From a virus, in IMG/VR virus record IMGVR_UViG_3300009082_000324, positions 1 through 40,558 of that record: 40,558 nucleotides of DNA. One strand, given 5' to 3'. The position numbers were made by a program, and so were the translations under genes. Below, piece by piece: positions 14,155 to 23,069 of this stretch. The notes beneath the pieces were generated by a model. The model had not been told where the DNA came from and did no database searches. It saw only the letters and a program-made list of their open reading frames with translations. The number at the start of each line of letters is the position of its first letter. The first letter of the stretch is position 1.

Positions 14155-16394
14155 GAATATTTCCTCCCCGTATATCGTGACACCGTTGATTGCATCTGTT
14201 TTAAAAAGTCAAACATGTCAGTTACACCGTTAAACGTAGGGTTATATAAATTAATTCCGCCAATACCTGTATTTTCATTAACTCCTAAATTTAAACCAGG
14301 GTTAGAAGAAATATTTTTTAAAATTTCATTCCCTAGATTTACCGATGGTAAATTAACTTTAGATTTAGCTAATTGTAAAGCTTTATTGATTGAAGTATAA
14401 AAATCTATTTTATCTAAATCTTTCAATGGTCCATCTTTGGCAGGAGAAAAAGGAAATTTATCTCTTATCTTTTGGGCAATATCACTTGCCGCCGTACCAA
14501 TATTTCCAATCATTGCTCTAATCCCGTTTATTAATGATTGGATTATTTTTCTACCACAATCATATAAATTAATATTACTTGTTATATTTTCAATGATTCC
14601 TTTGATATTACTAAGACTTTCCGATATCTTGCCTTTCATTTCATTCATTTTACTTGATATTATATTTGATATATAATTCCACACCATACTAAATTGAGCT
14701 TTTACAGCATCCCAAGCGGCTCCCCAATCACCTCTAATAATTGCTAAGGCAAATGTGATATAATTCTTCATAGTTTCCATCGCAAATTTAATAATTAATA
14801 ATGTTCGATCCCAAACACCCATTAGATATTTGGTTATCGTTTCACCGTGAGCGGTCCAAAAAGCGGATATCTGAGTAATAGCCCATGTTATCGTTTTCAT
14901 TATTTCAGCAAATATAATAGATGCATTTGCTTTAATATCAGCCCAGGCCGCCAAAACTTTAATTCTAAATTCATCATTAGTCTTCCATAAATATATAAAA
15001 CTTGCTACCAATGCACCAATAACACCAATAACGACGCCAATAATTGCACCTATAATCAAGAAAAACGGCAAAAATCCAGAAGTTAACACTGCGCCAACCG
15101 TGGCACCAATTACCCCTAAACTTGCAATAGTCGCACCTAATCCTACAATTAAGCCACCTATTACTAATAAAACAGGTCCTATCATCGCGGCAACACCAGC
15201 AATAACTAATATAATATTTTGCATTGATGATGATAAACCTTGCCATTTAGCGATTACAAAATCTAATACTGAAATTATAGTATTAAAAACAGGGATTAAT
15301 TTAACTTTTATAGCATCAAATAAAGTTATTGCCATACTTTGGCCTTTTGATAATGTTTGATTCCATTTAAAATCAAGGGTATCACTTGCGGCCTTGAAAG
15401 CATCATCCAACATTCCAGTTGAATTTGTACAAGCATCTATTATTCTTCTATTTTCTTCCGAGTTTAAATTAGCAAGAGATAACGCACCACTAAACGCCCT
15501 AATATTCGGGAACACATCGGCGAGTGCATCATCGCCATATTTTTTAGTTAAAGTATTTAATTCTTGCAAAGTAGCCAATAGGCCCTCTTCTTTTATTTGT
15601 TTTCTTAGTTTCGCCGATGAAGTACCCATATCATTTAGTGCATCTTCGGCACCTTTTGCCGGTTTAATTAATCCAGATAAAATTGATTTAATTTGGGTTG
15701 TACTCTCAGCGGCATCTAAACCATTCCTTGTTAAAACAGCAACGGCCCCCGCAACTTCGGCAAATTTAACACCCATAGTTGACGCTATTGGTAACACTTG
15801 ACCCAACGAAGCGGCAAATTCGGGCGCGTCGGCTTTACCTTCTCTAACGGCGGCAACTAGGATATCGGTGGCTTGTGTTGCATTCATATTAGCCGCACCA
15901 TAAGCATTGATGGCCGATGTTACTAAATTTGCTATTGACTGAGTTTCACCTAAACCCGCCGCGGATGCTTTAGCCGATTGTGTCAAAGCATCCATGGCCG
16001 CGGCACCTTGTAAACCAGAACTTGTAACATAATATAAACCAGCGGCTAATTCTTTTGGAGCCTTGCCCAATTCAGGGGCTAATTTTAAAATATCGGCTCC
16101 CCAGGCATCCACTTGTGTTTTAGCAATACCAACTAAGCCAGTAATATGACTCATTTCACTTTCAAAATCTTTACCTAAATTAAAAACCGCTACACCGGCC
16201 CCAACTAAGGGGAGTGTAAGATATTTAGTTAGTGTAGATCCTAAACTTATTACACCTTTGCCCGCGGCGGTCATAGTATCCCCAATATCAGTGGCGAAAT
16301 TTTGCCCGCTTACACGGGCGTTATTGATATCGCGGGTAAATCTGTTTATATCAGCTACAAGGTTAACAACTAATTCACCAATTACGATAGCCAT
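14151..16394 (-). CDS. Tail tape measure protein (TP901 type)
   Basis: This 747-residue protein sets tail length. The N-terminal third has the TP901-like core (AAGKGVISLGSTLTKYLTLP, then repeats rich in Ala and Gly around residues 100-230), followed by hydrophobic segments at about 380-460. By the usual 1.5 A per residue its length suggests a tail of about 110 nm, which fits a siphovirus. Its ATG overlaps the stop of the frameshifted chaperone product (TAATG). Confidence 0.9.
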   Translation of the reverse strand: MAIVIGELVVNLVADINRFTRDINNARVSGQNFATDIGDTMTAAGKGVISLGSTLTKYLTLPLVGAGVAVFNLGKDFESEMSHITGLVGIAKTQVDAWGADILKLAPELGKAPKELAAGLYYVTSSGLQGAAAMDALTQSAKASAAGLGETQSIANLVTSAINAYGAANMNATQATDILVAAVREGKADAPEFAASLGQVLPIASTMGVKFAEVAGAVAVLTRNGLDAAESTTQIKSILSGLIKPAKGAEDALNDMGTSSAKLRKQIKEEGLLATLQELNTLTKKYGDDALADVFPNIRAFSGALSLANLNSEENRRIIDACTNSTGMLDDAFKAASDTLDFKWNQTLSKGQSMAITLFDAIKVKLIPVFNTIISVLDFVIAKWQGLSSSMQNIILVIAGVAAMIGPVLLVIGGLIVGLGATIASLGVIGATVGAVLTSGFLPFFLIIGAIIGVVIGVIGALVASFIYLWKTNDEFRIKVLAAWADIKANASIIFAEIMKTITWAITQISAFWTAHGETITKYLMGVWDRTLLIIKFAMETMKNYITFALAIIRGDWGAAWDAVKAQFSMVWNYISNIISSKMNEMKGKISESLSNIKGIIENITSNINLYDCGRKIIQSLINGIRAMIGNIGTAASDIAQKIRDKFPFSPAKDGPLKDLDKIDFYTSINKALQLAKSKVNLPSVNLGNEILKNISSNPGLNLGVNENTGIGGINLYNPTFNGVTDMFDFLKQMQSTVSRYTGRKYS

Positions 16395-17025
16395 TATATT
16401 TCCACCTCTTCAAATTCTACAAAATTCCTATTATCTTTATTATTAGCCCAGGCCTTAAAAGCTGAATCATCGGGCAATCCTCGTATAAATACTAAAAATT
16501 TTCTTAATGTCAGAGAAGATTTATTATTTATATCGATTTTATAAAATCTCCAGAAATCAGCTTCTAACGCTCCCCAAGCCCAAATAATTAATCTCGGATC
16601 TAAATTTTTTTTTGAGAAGTTTCTGAATTGTTCGATTGAACATTATAGCCCCATTTAGCTAGAATAGTACCAGCTAATTTATTGAATACTAAATCAATTG
16701 ATACGGCTTTCTTAGATGTTTCTAAAGCGCGAAGCATCTCTTTTCCGAACATTAATTCAATAAATTGCATCATCCTATCCTCTGGCACCTCTAATGTTAC
16801 TTTGTTATTAATTTTTTTATAACAGTATCTGAAGAAAAAAGTCGCAAAACCCAAAGGCATTTCACGGGGCACATCATAGATTTTCCCGTTGAACTTTATC
16901 TTATATGGTTTTTCCGTTGTTTCTTCCACCGCCGCGTCAAAATCAAGAAGTAATTCAGCTTCTTGATTATCTGCTAATATTTTTAATTGGTCATTCAAAT
17001 AACTTTCTCTTTTTTCATTATCCAT
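16394..17025 (-). CDS. Tail assembly chaperone fusion (gpGT type) made by -1 frameshift
   Basis: The upstream gene ends SQKKI then stop, but a -1 shift on the A run continues as NLDPRLIIWAWGALEADFWR and on for about 70 codons to TAA 16394-16396. This extension has the composition of the T domain of tail chaperones and fills the otherwise empty 200-nt gap before the tape measure. The fusion joins the gpG-like part to a part that recruits the tape measure. The ratio of the two products is usually critical for tail length control. Confidence 0.85.
16600..17025 (-). CDS. Tail assembly chaperone, short form (gpG type)
   Basis: This 141-residue protein lies between the tail tube and tape measure, the standard place for the chaperone. 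The central part (FNGKIYDVPREMPLGFATFF) matches the phage tail assembly chaperone family. It is the unshifted product and ends at TAG 16600-16602 just after the slippery run. Confidence 0.85.
   Translation of the reverse strand: MDNEKRESYLNDQLKILADNQEAELLLDFDAAVEETTEKPYKIKFNGKIYDVPREMPLGFATFFFRYCYKKINNKVTLEVPEDRMMQFIELMFGKEMLRALETSKKAVSIDLVFNKLAGTILAKWGYNVQSNNSETSQKKI
16606..16612 (-). promoter_or_regulatory. Programmed -1 ribosomal frameshift site A_AAA_AAA
   Basis: The chaperone gene reads CAA AAA AAA ATT TAG. The heptamer A_AAA_AAA lies in the correct phase for -1 slippage, within a run of nine A, six bases before the stop. No obvious downstream pseudoknot was checked. This is the classic site type for tail chaperone genes. 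Confidence 0.85.
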
Positions 17026-17035
17026 TGATTTCTCC

Positions 17036-17461
17036 TTAACTTGCCGGTGTTATTTCTACTTTAGAATTTATCCTGAATGTTCCTTTATATTTATAAACTT
17101 CGGTCGTACTTCCCGATTCTTCATATTTTGTGAAAAATCCCGTAAATGTATATCCGTAGCCAGTATATCTGGTATATTTCATGCTTACAGTTTCGCCACG
17201 TTCCGCGGCGTCCCTTAATTCACTTTGTCCATCGTCAAGACCTGTCAAGGTCGATTCAATGGCGATACCTTCAACGTCTGCGGTTTCACCGACAGCAATT
17301 GATACAAATTGTTTATGTAATACATCAGTGCCGACAATATAATCCTCTGAACCGGTTGTATCTTCTTCGTCGATTTCAACACTTCTTTTGAAACTTGTCA
17401 CTTTTGCAACGGTTTCACTTTGCACCTGTATAACAGTATTAGCAAATTTAACCTCATTCAT
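17036..17461 (-). CDS. Major tail tube protein
   Basis: The 141-residue protein (start ATG 17461 with GGAGG 7 nt upstream, not 17479) lies between the tail terminator-like gene and the chaperone. Beta-rich segments such as SFKRSVEIDEEDTTGSEDYI and KYKGTFRINSKVEITPA fit siphoviral tail tube subunits. It should form the tail's hexameric rings. Confidence 0.75.
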   Translation of the reverse strand: MNEVKFANTVIQVQSETVAKVTSFKRSVEIDEEDTTGSEDYIVGTDVLHKQFVSIAVGETADVEGIAIESTLTGLDDGQSELRDAAERGETVSMKYTRYTGYGYTFTGFFTKYEESGSTTEVYKYKGTFRINSKVEITPAS

Positions 17462-17462
17462 G

Positions 17463-17876
17463 TTATAACCTCCAATCATTCAAAATTGACGTAGCTCTTA
17501 CATAATAGTGTGAAGTCCATTCACTACGCCCTTTGTCATCCTTACCCAATGAAGTTGGGGAGGTTTCGACGGTAACATATGATATATTATCACCGCCAGC
17601 AATAAGCAATTGCCCACCGAACCCCGCAACTTCTTTATGAACACCATTTATTATTGAATAGCAAGTATCATAATTAGTATTTCTAACCAAAATTTGTATT
17701 CCAAATAAATCAACTTCTAAACAACTTGATTCATCTAGGCCCGGTGCTGATTCATCATAAACAATAATACAATTATCCGGGGTATTTGGTTTAAATCCAT
17801 AAAATAAATCAACGTTTTCCGTACCGTATCCTTGATTATCAAGGTACTTCATTATTTGATTGGCTATACTACCCAA
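17463..17876 (-). CDS. Tail terminator / minor capsid-like protein
   Basis: This 137-residue protein resembles the phage Minor_capsid_3 or tail-terminator family: LFYGFKPNTPDNCIIVYDES followed by a beta-rich body (VDLFGIQILVRN). It sits between the gp10-like completion protein and the tube, where the terminator gene is expected. It would cap the tail at the neck. Confidence 0.65.
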   Translation of the reverse strand: MGSIANQIMKYLDNQGYGTENVDLFYGFKPNTPDNCIIVYDESAPGLDESSCLEVDLFGIQILVRNTNYDTCYSIINGVHKEVAGFGGQLLIAGGDNISYVTVETSPTSLGKDDKGRSEWTSHYYVRATSILNDWRL

Positions 17877-18254
17877 TTACAACACCGCCCTTAATTCTTC
17901 TATTAAACAATTTTGTAATGCGTTAGGCCCTAATCGATTAAAAGGATCTTTTAAATATTTCTTTTTTCTTCCATGCTGAAAATTGGCGTCGTTCTCGTGC
18001 CACCTAATAGCATAGGGAAGTTTAGGAAACCCAGTACCAGCACCACCACCATATGAAATGACAGCCACGGGATTACTACCCTTCCAACGCATTAAAACAA
18101 TTCCCGTCCTAAGTAAAAATCCCTCGTCTAAAGGAACCTCTTGTTTAGTAGCTGGCAATACTACATTTGCCGCTTTTTCACAAGCCTTTCGACATGCTTC
18201 TTTTACTACCCGGTTTATTCGGTCGCCGTCCCACCTTCGCCATCCACTTGCCAT
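17877..18254 (-). CDS. Tail completion protein (HK97 gp10-like)
   Basis: This 125-residue protein has the pattern of gp10-like neck proteins: helix VKEACRKACEKAANVVLPAT, PLDEGFLLRTG, a strand and YAIRWHENDANFQHGRKKKY near the C-terminus. The Leu-Arg-Thr-Gly then His-Glu layout is common in this family. The gene overlaps the upstream one by 1 nt and adjoins the terminator gene. Confidence 0.75.
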   Translation of the reverse strand: MASGWRRWDGDRINRVVKEACRKACEKAANVVLPATKQEVPLDEGFLLRTGIVLMRWKGSNPVAVISYGGGAGTGFPKLPYAIRWHENDANFQHGRKKKYLKDPFNRLGPNALQNCLIEELRAVL

Positions 18255-18595
18255 TATCGTACCTCACATTCAAAATGATGTGTTTTACCAGTTCTTGGAT
18301 CATCAATAGGATCTATTTTCAAAACTTCCATATTAGATCGAGTATAAGGGGCTATTTGATTTATCATCCAGTATTCCCAGTTTATATCAATTCCACAATT
18401 ATTCTGTAAAAACACAATAGCAGTAGCTTTCAAGGTTTCACCTTTGTCATTTGTAATCAAATGATCGCCATATTGAACAAAACCTTTTAAATTAGGTATA
18501 GTCGATACGGTTATAAAATCCCCTGATACATTTCTATTTCGTTTCACAAGATTGATTGTATGTGTACATAAATTAATAAAACTGGCCATACTCAT
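18254..18595 (-). CDS. Head-closure/connector protein
   Basis: This 113-residue protein lies between the adaptor and the completion protein. Segments such as DFITVSTIPNLKGFVQYGDH and ...LKATAIVFLQNN suggest a beta barrel as in head-closure proteins. The gene order supports this more than a motif does. It overlaps the adaptor by 23 nt. Confidence 0.65.
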   Translation of the reverse strand: MSMASFINLCTHTINLVKRNRNVSGDFITVSTIPNLKGFVQYGDHLITNDKGETLKATAIVFLQNNCGIDINWEYWMINQIAPYTRSNMEVLKIDPIDDPRTGKTHHFECEVR

Positions 18596-19022
18596 TACGA
18601 TAAATCCCCCTTGTCGATCTTACTTTTAAATTTATAATTCCAGAACTAACCAATATACTATCGGCAAATCCCATTTCTTCAGGTAATAACGACCCCGAAG
18701 AACTCGTTTTTCCAACGCTAAATCGACCTAACTTCACATTTTGGGAAGTGGTAGGAGGTAGGCCGCCAGAATCTACTAAATAACTTATCATCGTAGCAAC
18801 CCATAATTTTACAGCGTCCTTTTTGGCCGTATTCAATGTAATGTCTAAACCATCGTCCCACACGGTCCAATCAGGGGTAGTTATTTTATATCCCGTGGTA
18901 TCTATTGCATAATTTCCTATACGATTATCCAATAGCTTAGAAGCCATTGTAATTCGTATTGTCGTAGCTTCTGCAATAGGTCTACCAGTTAAAGTAACAT
19001 ATTCAGCCGCCGTAATATACAT
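18573..19022 (-). CDS. Head-tail adaptor (gp6-like connector)
   Basis: The start ATG 19022 follows a strong GGAGGAGGTGG and overlaps the previous stop (TAATG); the longer frame from 19040 is less likely. The 149-residue product starts MYITAAEYVTLTGRPIAEAT, typical of connector complex adaptors that are all-helical at the N-terminus. It would bind the portal. Confidence 0.7.
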   Translation of the reverse strand: MYITAAEYVTLTGRPIAEATTIRITMASKLLDNRIGNYAIDTTGYKITTPDWTVWDDGLDITLNTAKKDAVKLWVATMISYLVDSGGLPPTTSQNVKLGRFSVGKTSSSGSLLPEEMGFADSILVSSGIINLKVRSTRGIYRNEYGQFY

Positions 19023-19213
19023 TATTCCCACCTCCTCCAATTTCCATCGTTGTCCTGTTTATACCCGGCGTTTTTAATTGCGCCCCATGCTATTTTATTC
19101 GCGGATTCCTCACCTTTTGAGTAACTAGCATTAAACGCGGCAATCCAAATTTTTTGGGCTTTCTCAGGTAATTTTTTAATTCGTTCAGGTCTATCATTAA
19201 GACTATAAGGCAT
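19022..19213 (-). CDS. ChaB-like small protein
   Basis: This 63-residue protein matches the ChaB domain: LPEKAQKIWIAAFNASYSKG followed by AWGAIKNAGY. Such proteins often lie near capsid genes in phages of Gram-positive bacteria, with unclear function. It is directly coupled to the adaptor gene by TAATG. Confidence 0.75.
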   Translation of the reverse strand: MPYSLNDRPERIKKLPEKAQKIWIAAFNASYSKGEESANKIAWGAIKNAGYKQDNDGNWRRWE

Positions 19214-19217
19214 AATT

Positions 19218-19397
19218 TTACACCTTCTTTTTTTTACTTCTTGGTTTTTTTATTACATTTTTGGTTTGATTGAATGCTATTCTAACGACATTAGAAAATA
19301 GATAAGCCTTAGAATCCATCATATCCATATCAACAATAGAACCTTTTAAATATTTTCGTCCTTTATACATGCCGTTTTTTAAGAATTCAACTTTCAT
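19218..19397 (-). CDS. Small basic protein after the major capsid gene
   Basis: This 59-residue ORF begins at ATG 19397 (AAGGTGG inside the capsid gene's end as the ribosome binding site). It starts MKVEFLKNGMYKGRKYLKGS, which resembles small phage proteins of the form MKVxFLKxxxYxGxxYxxGDxV, and ends with a Lys/Arg-rich tail (KKPRSKKKKV). It overlaps the capsid stop region by none to a few bases. Confidence 0.7.
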   Translation of the reverse strand: MKVEFLKNGMYKGRKYLKGSIVDMDMMDSKAYLFSNVVRIAFNQTKNVIKKPRSKKKKV

Positions 19398-19399
19398 AT

Positions 19400-20383
19400 T
19401 TATGATCCACCTTGTCCATATACTGCAAATGGGTACCTTGTATCTTCGTCGTCATTGACTCGATTAATTGGGTTTGGTACTTGCCAAGCTATACGCATAC
19501 AAGATCTAAGACCAATCATGTTTTGTTGAGCTAAATTGTATACAATTTCCCCAGTCGTCGGATCTTGAATTACTGCTTGATCAAGAATTTTCCATGTAAT
19601 ATCTTTTCTTATTGCATAGATTAGTTTTTGCCAATCACCCGCAATTATTTGACTACGAGCCGGTACAATTGAACCGTTTCTTGGGAAGATGCAAGGCTCA
19701 CCATCTAACGTATAAATTGTTTTACCCTGGACGCCTTCTTTATTTGTAGATTTAAATATTGGATTTCCGGCGTTATCCCTTAAACCTCTAAGTTTTGCTC
19801 TTACAGTCATTGCACACAAATGACCATTTACTAAATATCCGTCTTCTTCAACTTTAGCTATCAATCCATTTTCGCCCATAATATCATCGTATAAGTCGCC
19901 TAAAGCACCCGCAGTAATAAAATTACCAGCGGCAGTAGCGGCGGCTACGATATTTGTAGGCCAAACATAAGGCGCATTGATACCATATAAAACGGCTTGA
20001 TCAAATGCTAACCCATAAGCTTCAAGCAATAAAGGTTTAACTTCTGCCCAAATATCATAGTCGGCGTCGTCCAAAACAGCCTCGGGGATTGCAACGATAA
20101 CGTTCAATTCTTCGGCATCAAGGTATTTATTTTCCCACATTACTTTGGTTGTTGATTTCCAACCTAGATAATCGGCAGTTGGCTTTGTTGGTCCTGGGTT
20201 TGTAAAATACGCGGTTGGTAATACACTTAAAACTGGAATCCTTTTCTGCGCTCTAGTCATATTAGGCGCACGATAGGCAAGTCCCATAACTGCGCTCATT
20301 TCGGGTACTTCCTGAATAATTTCGCGCATATAATCTTCAGGCATTAAAGCCTCAACGCCTGACCTTGGAATATATGTTGCCAT
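19400..20383 (-). CDS. Major capsid protein (HK97 fold)
   Basis: This 327-residue protein has the order and composition of an HK97-type shell protein: N-terminal ALMPEDYMREIIQEVPEMSA, the E-loop-like VLPTAYFTNPGPTKPTADYL, a peripheral domain with LDDADYDIWAEVKPLLLEAY and a C-terminal conserved segment ending in CMRIAWQVPNPINRVN. AAGGATG precedes its ATG. No protease gene is nearby; a separate scaffold gene is upstream, so assembly may be protease-independent. Confidence 0.85.
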   Translation of the reverse strand: MATYIPRSGVEALMPEDYMREIIQEVPEMSAVMGLAYRAPNMTRAQKRIPVLSVLPTAYFTNPGPTKPTADYLGWKSTTKVMWENKYLDAEELNVIVAIPEAVLDDADYDIWAEVKPLLLEAYGLAFDQAVLYGINAPYVWPTNIVAAATAAGNFITAGALGDLYDDIMGENGLIAKVEEDGYLVNGHLCAMTVRAKLRGLRDNAGNPIFKSTNKEGVQGKTIYTLDGEPCIFPRNGSIVPARSQIIAGDWQKLIYAIRKDITWKILDQAVIQDPTTGEIVYNLAQQNMIGLRSCMRIAWQVPNPINRVNDDEDTRYPFAVYGQGGS

Positions 20384-20405
20384 GTGAACACATCCTTCTT
20401 TTTAA

Positions 20406-21017
20406 TTATCGACCCGTGGCCCGTCTAATTAAATCATTCAAAGACACGGATTTCTTTTTATTATTGCTACCTTGTTGATCATCCCCGGATTTATTCGTGT
20501 CTTCCGAAGATGTTTTTTTAATCAAATAGGGCTTTGCAGTGATTAACGTTTTTATTGCTTCTTCTACTCCTGTAATGTTTCCATCATCATCAATTTCGAT
20601 ATCGTCCTTATCTAATAACTTATAAGCCGCATCGGTATCAATGACCCCTAAATTCGCCGCTTTATTAAGAATTTCAGACTTAACCAAGCGTTGGTTAGCC
20701 TTGACAATTGCCTCGCTTGCTTTGTTCTCAGCTTCGACCTTTTCTGCTTTTAATTTTTCTTCGTTTGTCATTTGGGCCTTGAGTTTTTCATCGTCAACCT
20801 GTTTTTTCCAGGCTTTACGTTCACGACTCAAACGTTTTTCGATTATTTTATCAATTTCTTGTTGTGAAAAAGTTTTCGCTGGCTCTTGTTTTTCTTCGGG
20901 TTCTTCTGGTTTTTCCTCTAGCTCTGGTTCTTCTTCTTTTCCTTCTTCCCCTTCTATGCTAAGAACTGGGAATAATGGACCTAACAACATTATTGTTAGT
21001 AATTTTTTTAATTTCAT
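20406..21017 (-). CDS. Scaffold protein (DUF4355-like)
   Basis: This 203-residue protein (start ATG 21017 with AGAGGT upstream, not 21035) has the DUF4355-type scaffold signature: an acidic N-terminal linker rich in Glu/Pro, then TFSQQEIDKIIEKRLSRERK and a long charged helix, ending in a basic Lys/Arg tail. Position before the major capsid gene fits. The first 20 residues are hydrophobic, which is unusual for a scaffold. Confidence 0.8.
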   Translation of the reverse strand: MKLKKLLTIMLLGPLFPVLSIEGEEGKEEEPELEEKPEEPEEKQEPAKTFSQQEIDKIIEKRLSRERKAWKKQVDDEKLKAQMTNEEKLKAEKVEAENKASEAIVKANQRLVKSEILNKAANLGVIDTDAAYKLLDKDDIEIDDDGNITGVEEAIKTLITAKPYLIKKTSSEDTNKSGDDQQGSNNKKKSVSLNDLIRRATGR

Positions 21018-21061
21018 TTTTAATACCTCTTCCATTTTTTATGTTTGGCAACATAACCGTT

Positions 21062-21087
21062 TGTCAACGTAATTTGATTATAACATA
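21062..21087 (-). promoter_or_regulatory. Candidate promoter(s) for the scaffold-capsid genes
   Basis: On the minus strand, TATGTTATAATC (21087-21076) is a full extended -10, and TTGACA (21067-21062) follows 9 nt later, with a CATAAA-like element about 18 nt further on. The first element overlaps the stop of the Rha-like gene. Either could start a structural-gene transcript after the glycan cassette. No strong -35 is visible for the extended -10. Confidence 0.45.
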
Positions 21088-21341
21088 GATTTAATTGTTT
21101 TAAATTTTAATTTCACGGTTTCGGGAGTATTCTTCAATAAACTTATTAAAAAGTTAATTTGAAGTTGATTTAAATGCTTAACAAAGATTATAGGCCGACC
21201 CCCTTTAGTGTTTTTTCCTGGTAATAGTTTTTTTTCTTTAATCGGCCCTAACTCTTCAAAATAGTTTCGATGTAAACATATTATTCGATAAACTGAAAAA
21301 TGTGACATATTTAATTTTTCAGCTAATTTAATAGAGTTCAT
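21078..21341 (-). CDS. Rha-like phage regulatory protein
   Basis: This 87-residue protein resembles the N-terminal DNA-binding part of Rha-type proteins: KLAEKLNMSHFSVYRIICLH (HTH), then KGGRPIIFVKHLNQLQINFL and NTPETVKLKF. It is the last gene of the glycan cassette, overlapping the glycosyltransferase gene by 14 nt. It may regulate the cassette or the adjacent promoter. Confidence 0.55.
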   Translation of the reverse strand: MNSIKLAEKLNMSHFSVYRIICLHRNYFEELGPIKEKKLLPGKNTKGGRPIIFVKHLNQLQINFLISLLKNTPETVKLKFKTIKSML

Positions 21342-22458
21342 TTAATGCACGGGCGGCGGTTTCACCGCTTTTACCTCTCAATTTATTTGGAAAGATACTT
21401 TCCATTAATTCTATTTCTTGTTGTTGCATTCCATCACTTGCCGCGATTTCAATCATTTTATTTAACTCTTTCATGTTATTAGCATGATAACCTATACTTT
21501 TATTATAAATAATATATTCCAAGTTATTTTTGTCTGTCTTAAAATGTCCTAAAACATCATCTTTACAAATCCAATCTGGGAATACTACAGGTTTACCCAA
21601 GGCCCATGCTTCGTATACAGTACTACCGGCATCAGCAATGACAACATCAGCATCAATTAACAATTGCATAGTGGGGTAATTCTTTTCTTTATTGTGTAAC
21701 TTCGTCGTTGGATGCATACCGTCGACAAACTGATAATCTTTAGGTATTTGATTTACAAAACGACTAAACATAGGAAAACTAGACCGTCCCCGATGTTTAT
21801 TATTGTATCCATGCGTAGGTAACCACGCCACAACTATTTTATTCGTGGAATTTTTCACATATTCACCGTTAAAAAGTGGATCTAATTTAGTATATCCAAC
21901 TTGAAAAATTTCCCCTTTGTACCCTGTTTTTTTCATTCTGTTTTCCCAGGCTGGACCCGGACAAAAGGCGTATTTATAATCTTGAATATGAGGACCTATC
22001 CAATAATTTTTATCACCTATCCCGTGACTTATAAAAATATCTCTCGGTCCAACCGGGGTTTTACCTTGTTGATTAATTCGTAGACTTGAAAAAAACCTAC
22101 AATTTAATCCCTTACCGCCTTTACCGGGAACCGGGCGGCTATAATAGGCCGTTTCTTCTTTTGGCAAATATTTAATTATCGGGTCCGCTAGTGCTTCAAT
22201 AGCGTATTTATAGGCAAATCCAATATTTACGTCGTTATCATCGTAGGCAAAATTAAATTTACTACCCAAGTATAATTTATGTTTCTTAATATACTGAGCA
22301 TTATTTAATTTTCCTACTCTTAAATTTGGATTACCTCGTATCATTTTAAAATCGAAATCCATAGGCCCAACATTTATTATTATTTCTTCGTAAGGTTTAA
22401 ACGTCCATGGACCTATACAAATATTAAAGTGGGCTTTATTCATTACATTTACTAACAT
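21328..22458 (-). CDS. TagF/TarL-like polyol-phosphate transferase
   Basis: This 376-residue protein resembles CDP-glycerol/CDP-ribitol poly(polyol-phosphate) transferases: GYTKLD near residue 194, HPTTKLHN near 248 and the ADAGSTVYEAWALGKPVVFP motif near 275-295. This family adds glycerol- or ribitol-phosphate units to wall polymers. Its N-terminal 50 residues (NICIGPWTFKPYEEIIINVG and more) look like a separate small beta domain, not typical of the family. The cytidylyltransferase and reductase genes are upstream. Confidence 0.75.
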   Translation of the reverse strand: MLVNVMNKAHFNICIGPWTFKPYEEIIINVGPMDFDFKMIRGNPNLRVGKLNNAQYIKKHKLYLGSKFNFAYDDNDVNIGFAYKYAIEALADPIIKYLPKEETAYYSRPVPGKGGKGLNCRFFSSLRINQQGKTPVGPRDIFISHGIGDKNYWIGPHIQDYKYAFCPGPAWENRMKKTGYKGEIFQVGYTKLDPLFNGEYVKNSTNKIVVAWLPTHGYNNKHRGRSSFPMFSRFVNQIPKDYQFVDGMHPTTKLHNKEKNYPTMQLLIDADVVIADAGSTVYEAWALGKPVVFPDWICKDDVLGHFKTDKNNLEYIIYNKSIGYHANNMKELNKMIEIAASDGMQQQEIELMESIFPNKLRGKSGETAARALNELY

Positions 22459-23069
22459 AATTTCACCACCTGACCATCTAAAAATTTTCCGTCTTCTACT
22501 AAGTCCATGATGAATGAAGCTAAGAACGAAGGCTTTAACATATTATCAAAATCGTCATCGGGGGCAATTTGATGCCTCATGTCCGAATCAAAAGCACCCG
22601 GACATAAACAAAAAACTTTTATTCCATATCCTTTTAATTCATGGGATAAGCTTAAACTTAAATTAATAACCGCGGCTTTACTAGCGGCATAAGCTGACCG
22701 TCCAGGCCTAGAGCCTAAACCAGCCGTTGAAGCAATATTAATAATTTTTCCAGGTAATTTATTTTTTATACATAATTCAGCATATAGCTTTGAATTATTA
22801 AAAACGCCATTCAGATTTACATTGATAACTTCTTGCCAATCCTGGACATTCATTTCTAATATAGATCCACCTTTATAAATTCCCGCATTATTTATCAACG
22901 CTTCGGGTAATTCCATTTCTTTATAAAAATTACTTAACGCCTCATAGTCGGTAACATCTATATCGTTCCACCTACAAATTGGATAATAAAAATAACCCCT
23001 TTTACTTGATTCTTTCGCTACTTCTTTACCTAGTCCCCTATTTGATCCTGTTATGACTATTGATTTCAT
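22452..23069 (-). CDS. Short-chain dehydrogenase/reductase
   Basis: This 205-residue SDR has TGSNRGLG (NAD(P) binding, residues 7-14), NNAG (near 79), the Ser of IINIAST and YAASK (catalytic Tyr and Lys near 127-131). It lies directly between the IspD-like cytidylyltransferase and the TagF-like transferase. In the bifunctional Bcs1/Acs1 enzymes of Haemophilus, an SDR reduces ribulose-5-phosphate to ribitol-5-phosphate next to a cytidylyltransferase. This is the most attractive role here but remains inference. Confidence 0.75.
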   Translation of the reverse strand: MKSIVITGSNRGLGKEVAKESSKRGYFYYPICRWNDIDVTDYEALSNFYKEMELPEALINNAGIYKGGSILEMNVQDWQEVINVNLNGVFNNSKLYAELCIKNKLPGKIINIASTAGLGSRPGRSAYAASKAAVINLSLSLSHELKGYGIKVFCLCPGAFDSDMRHQIAPDDDFDNMLKPSFLASFIMDLVEDGKFLDGQVVKLC

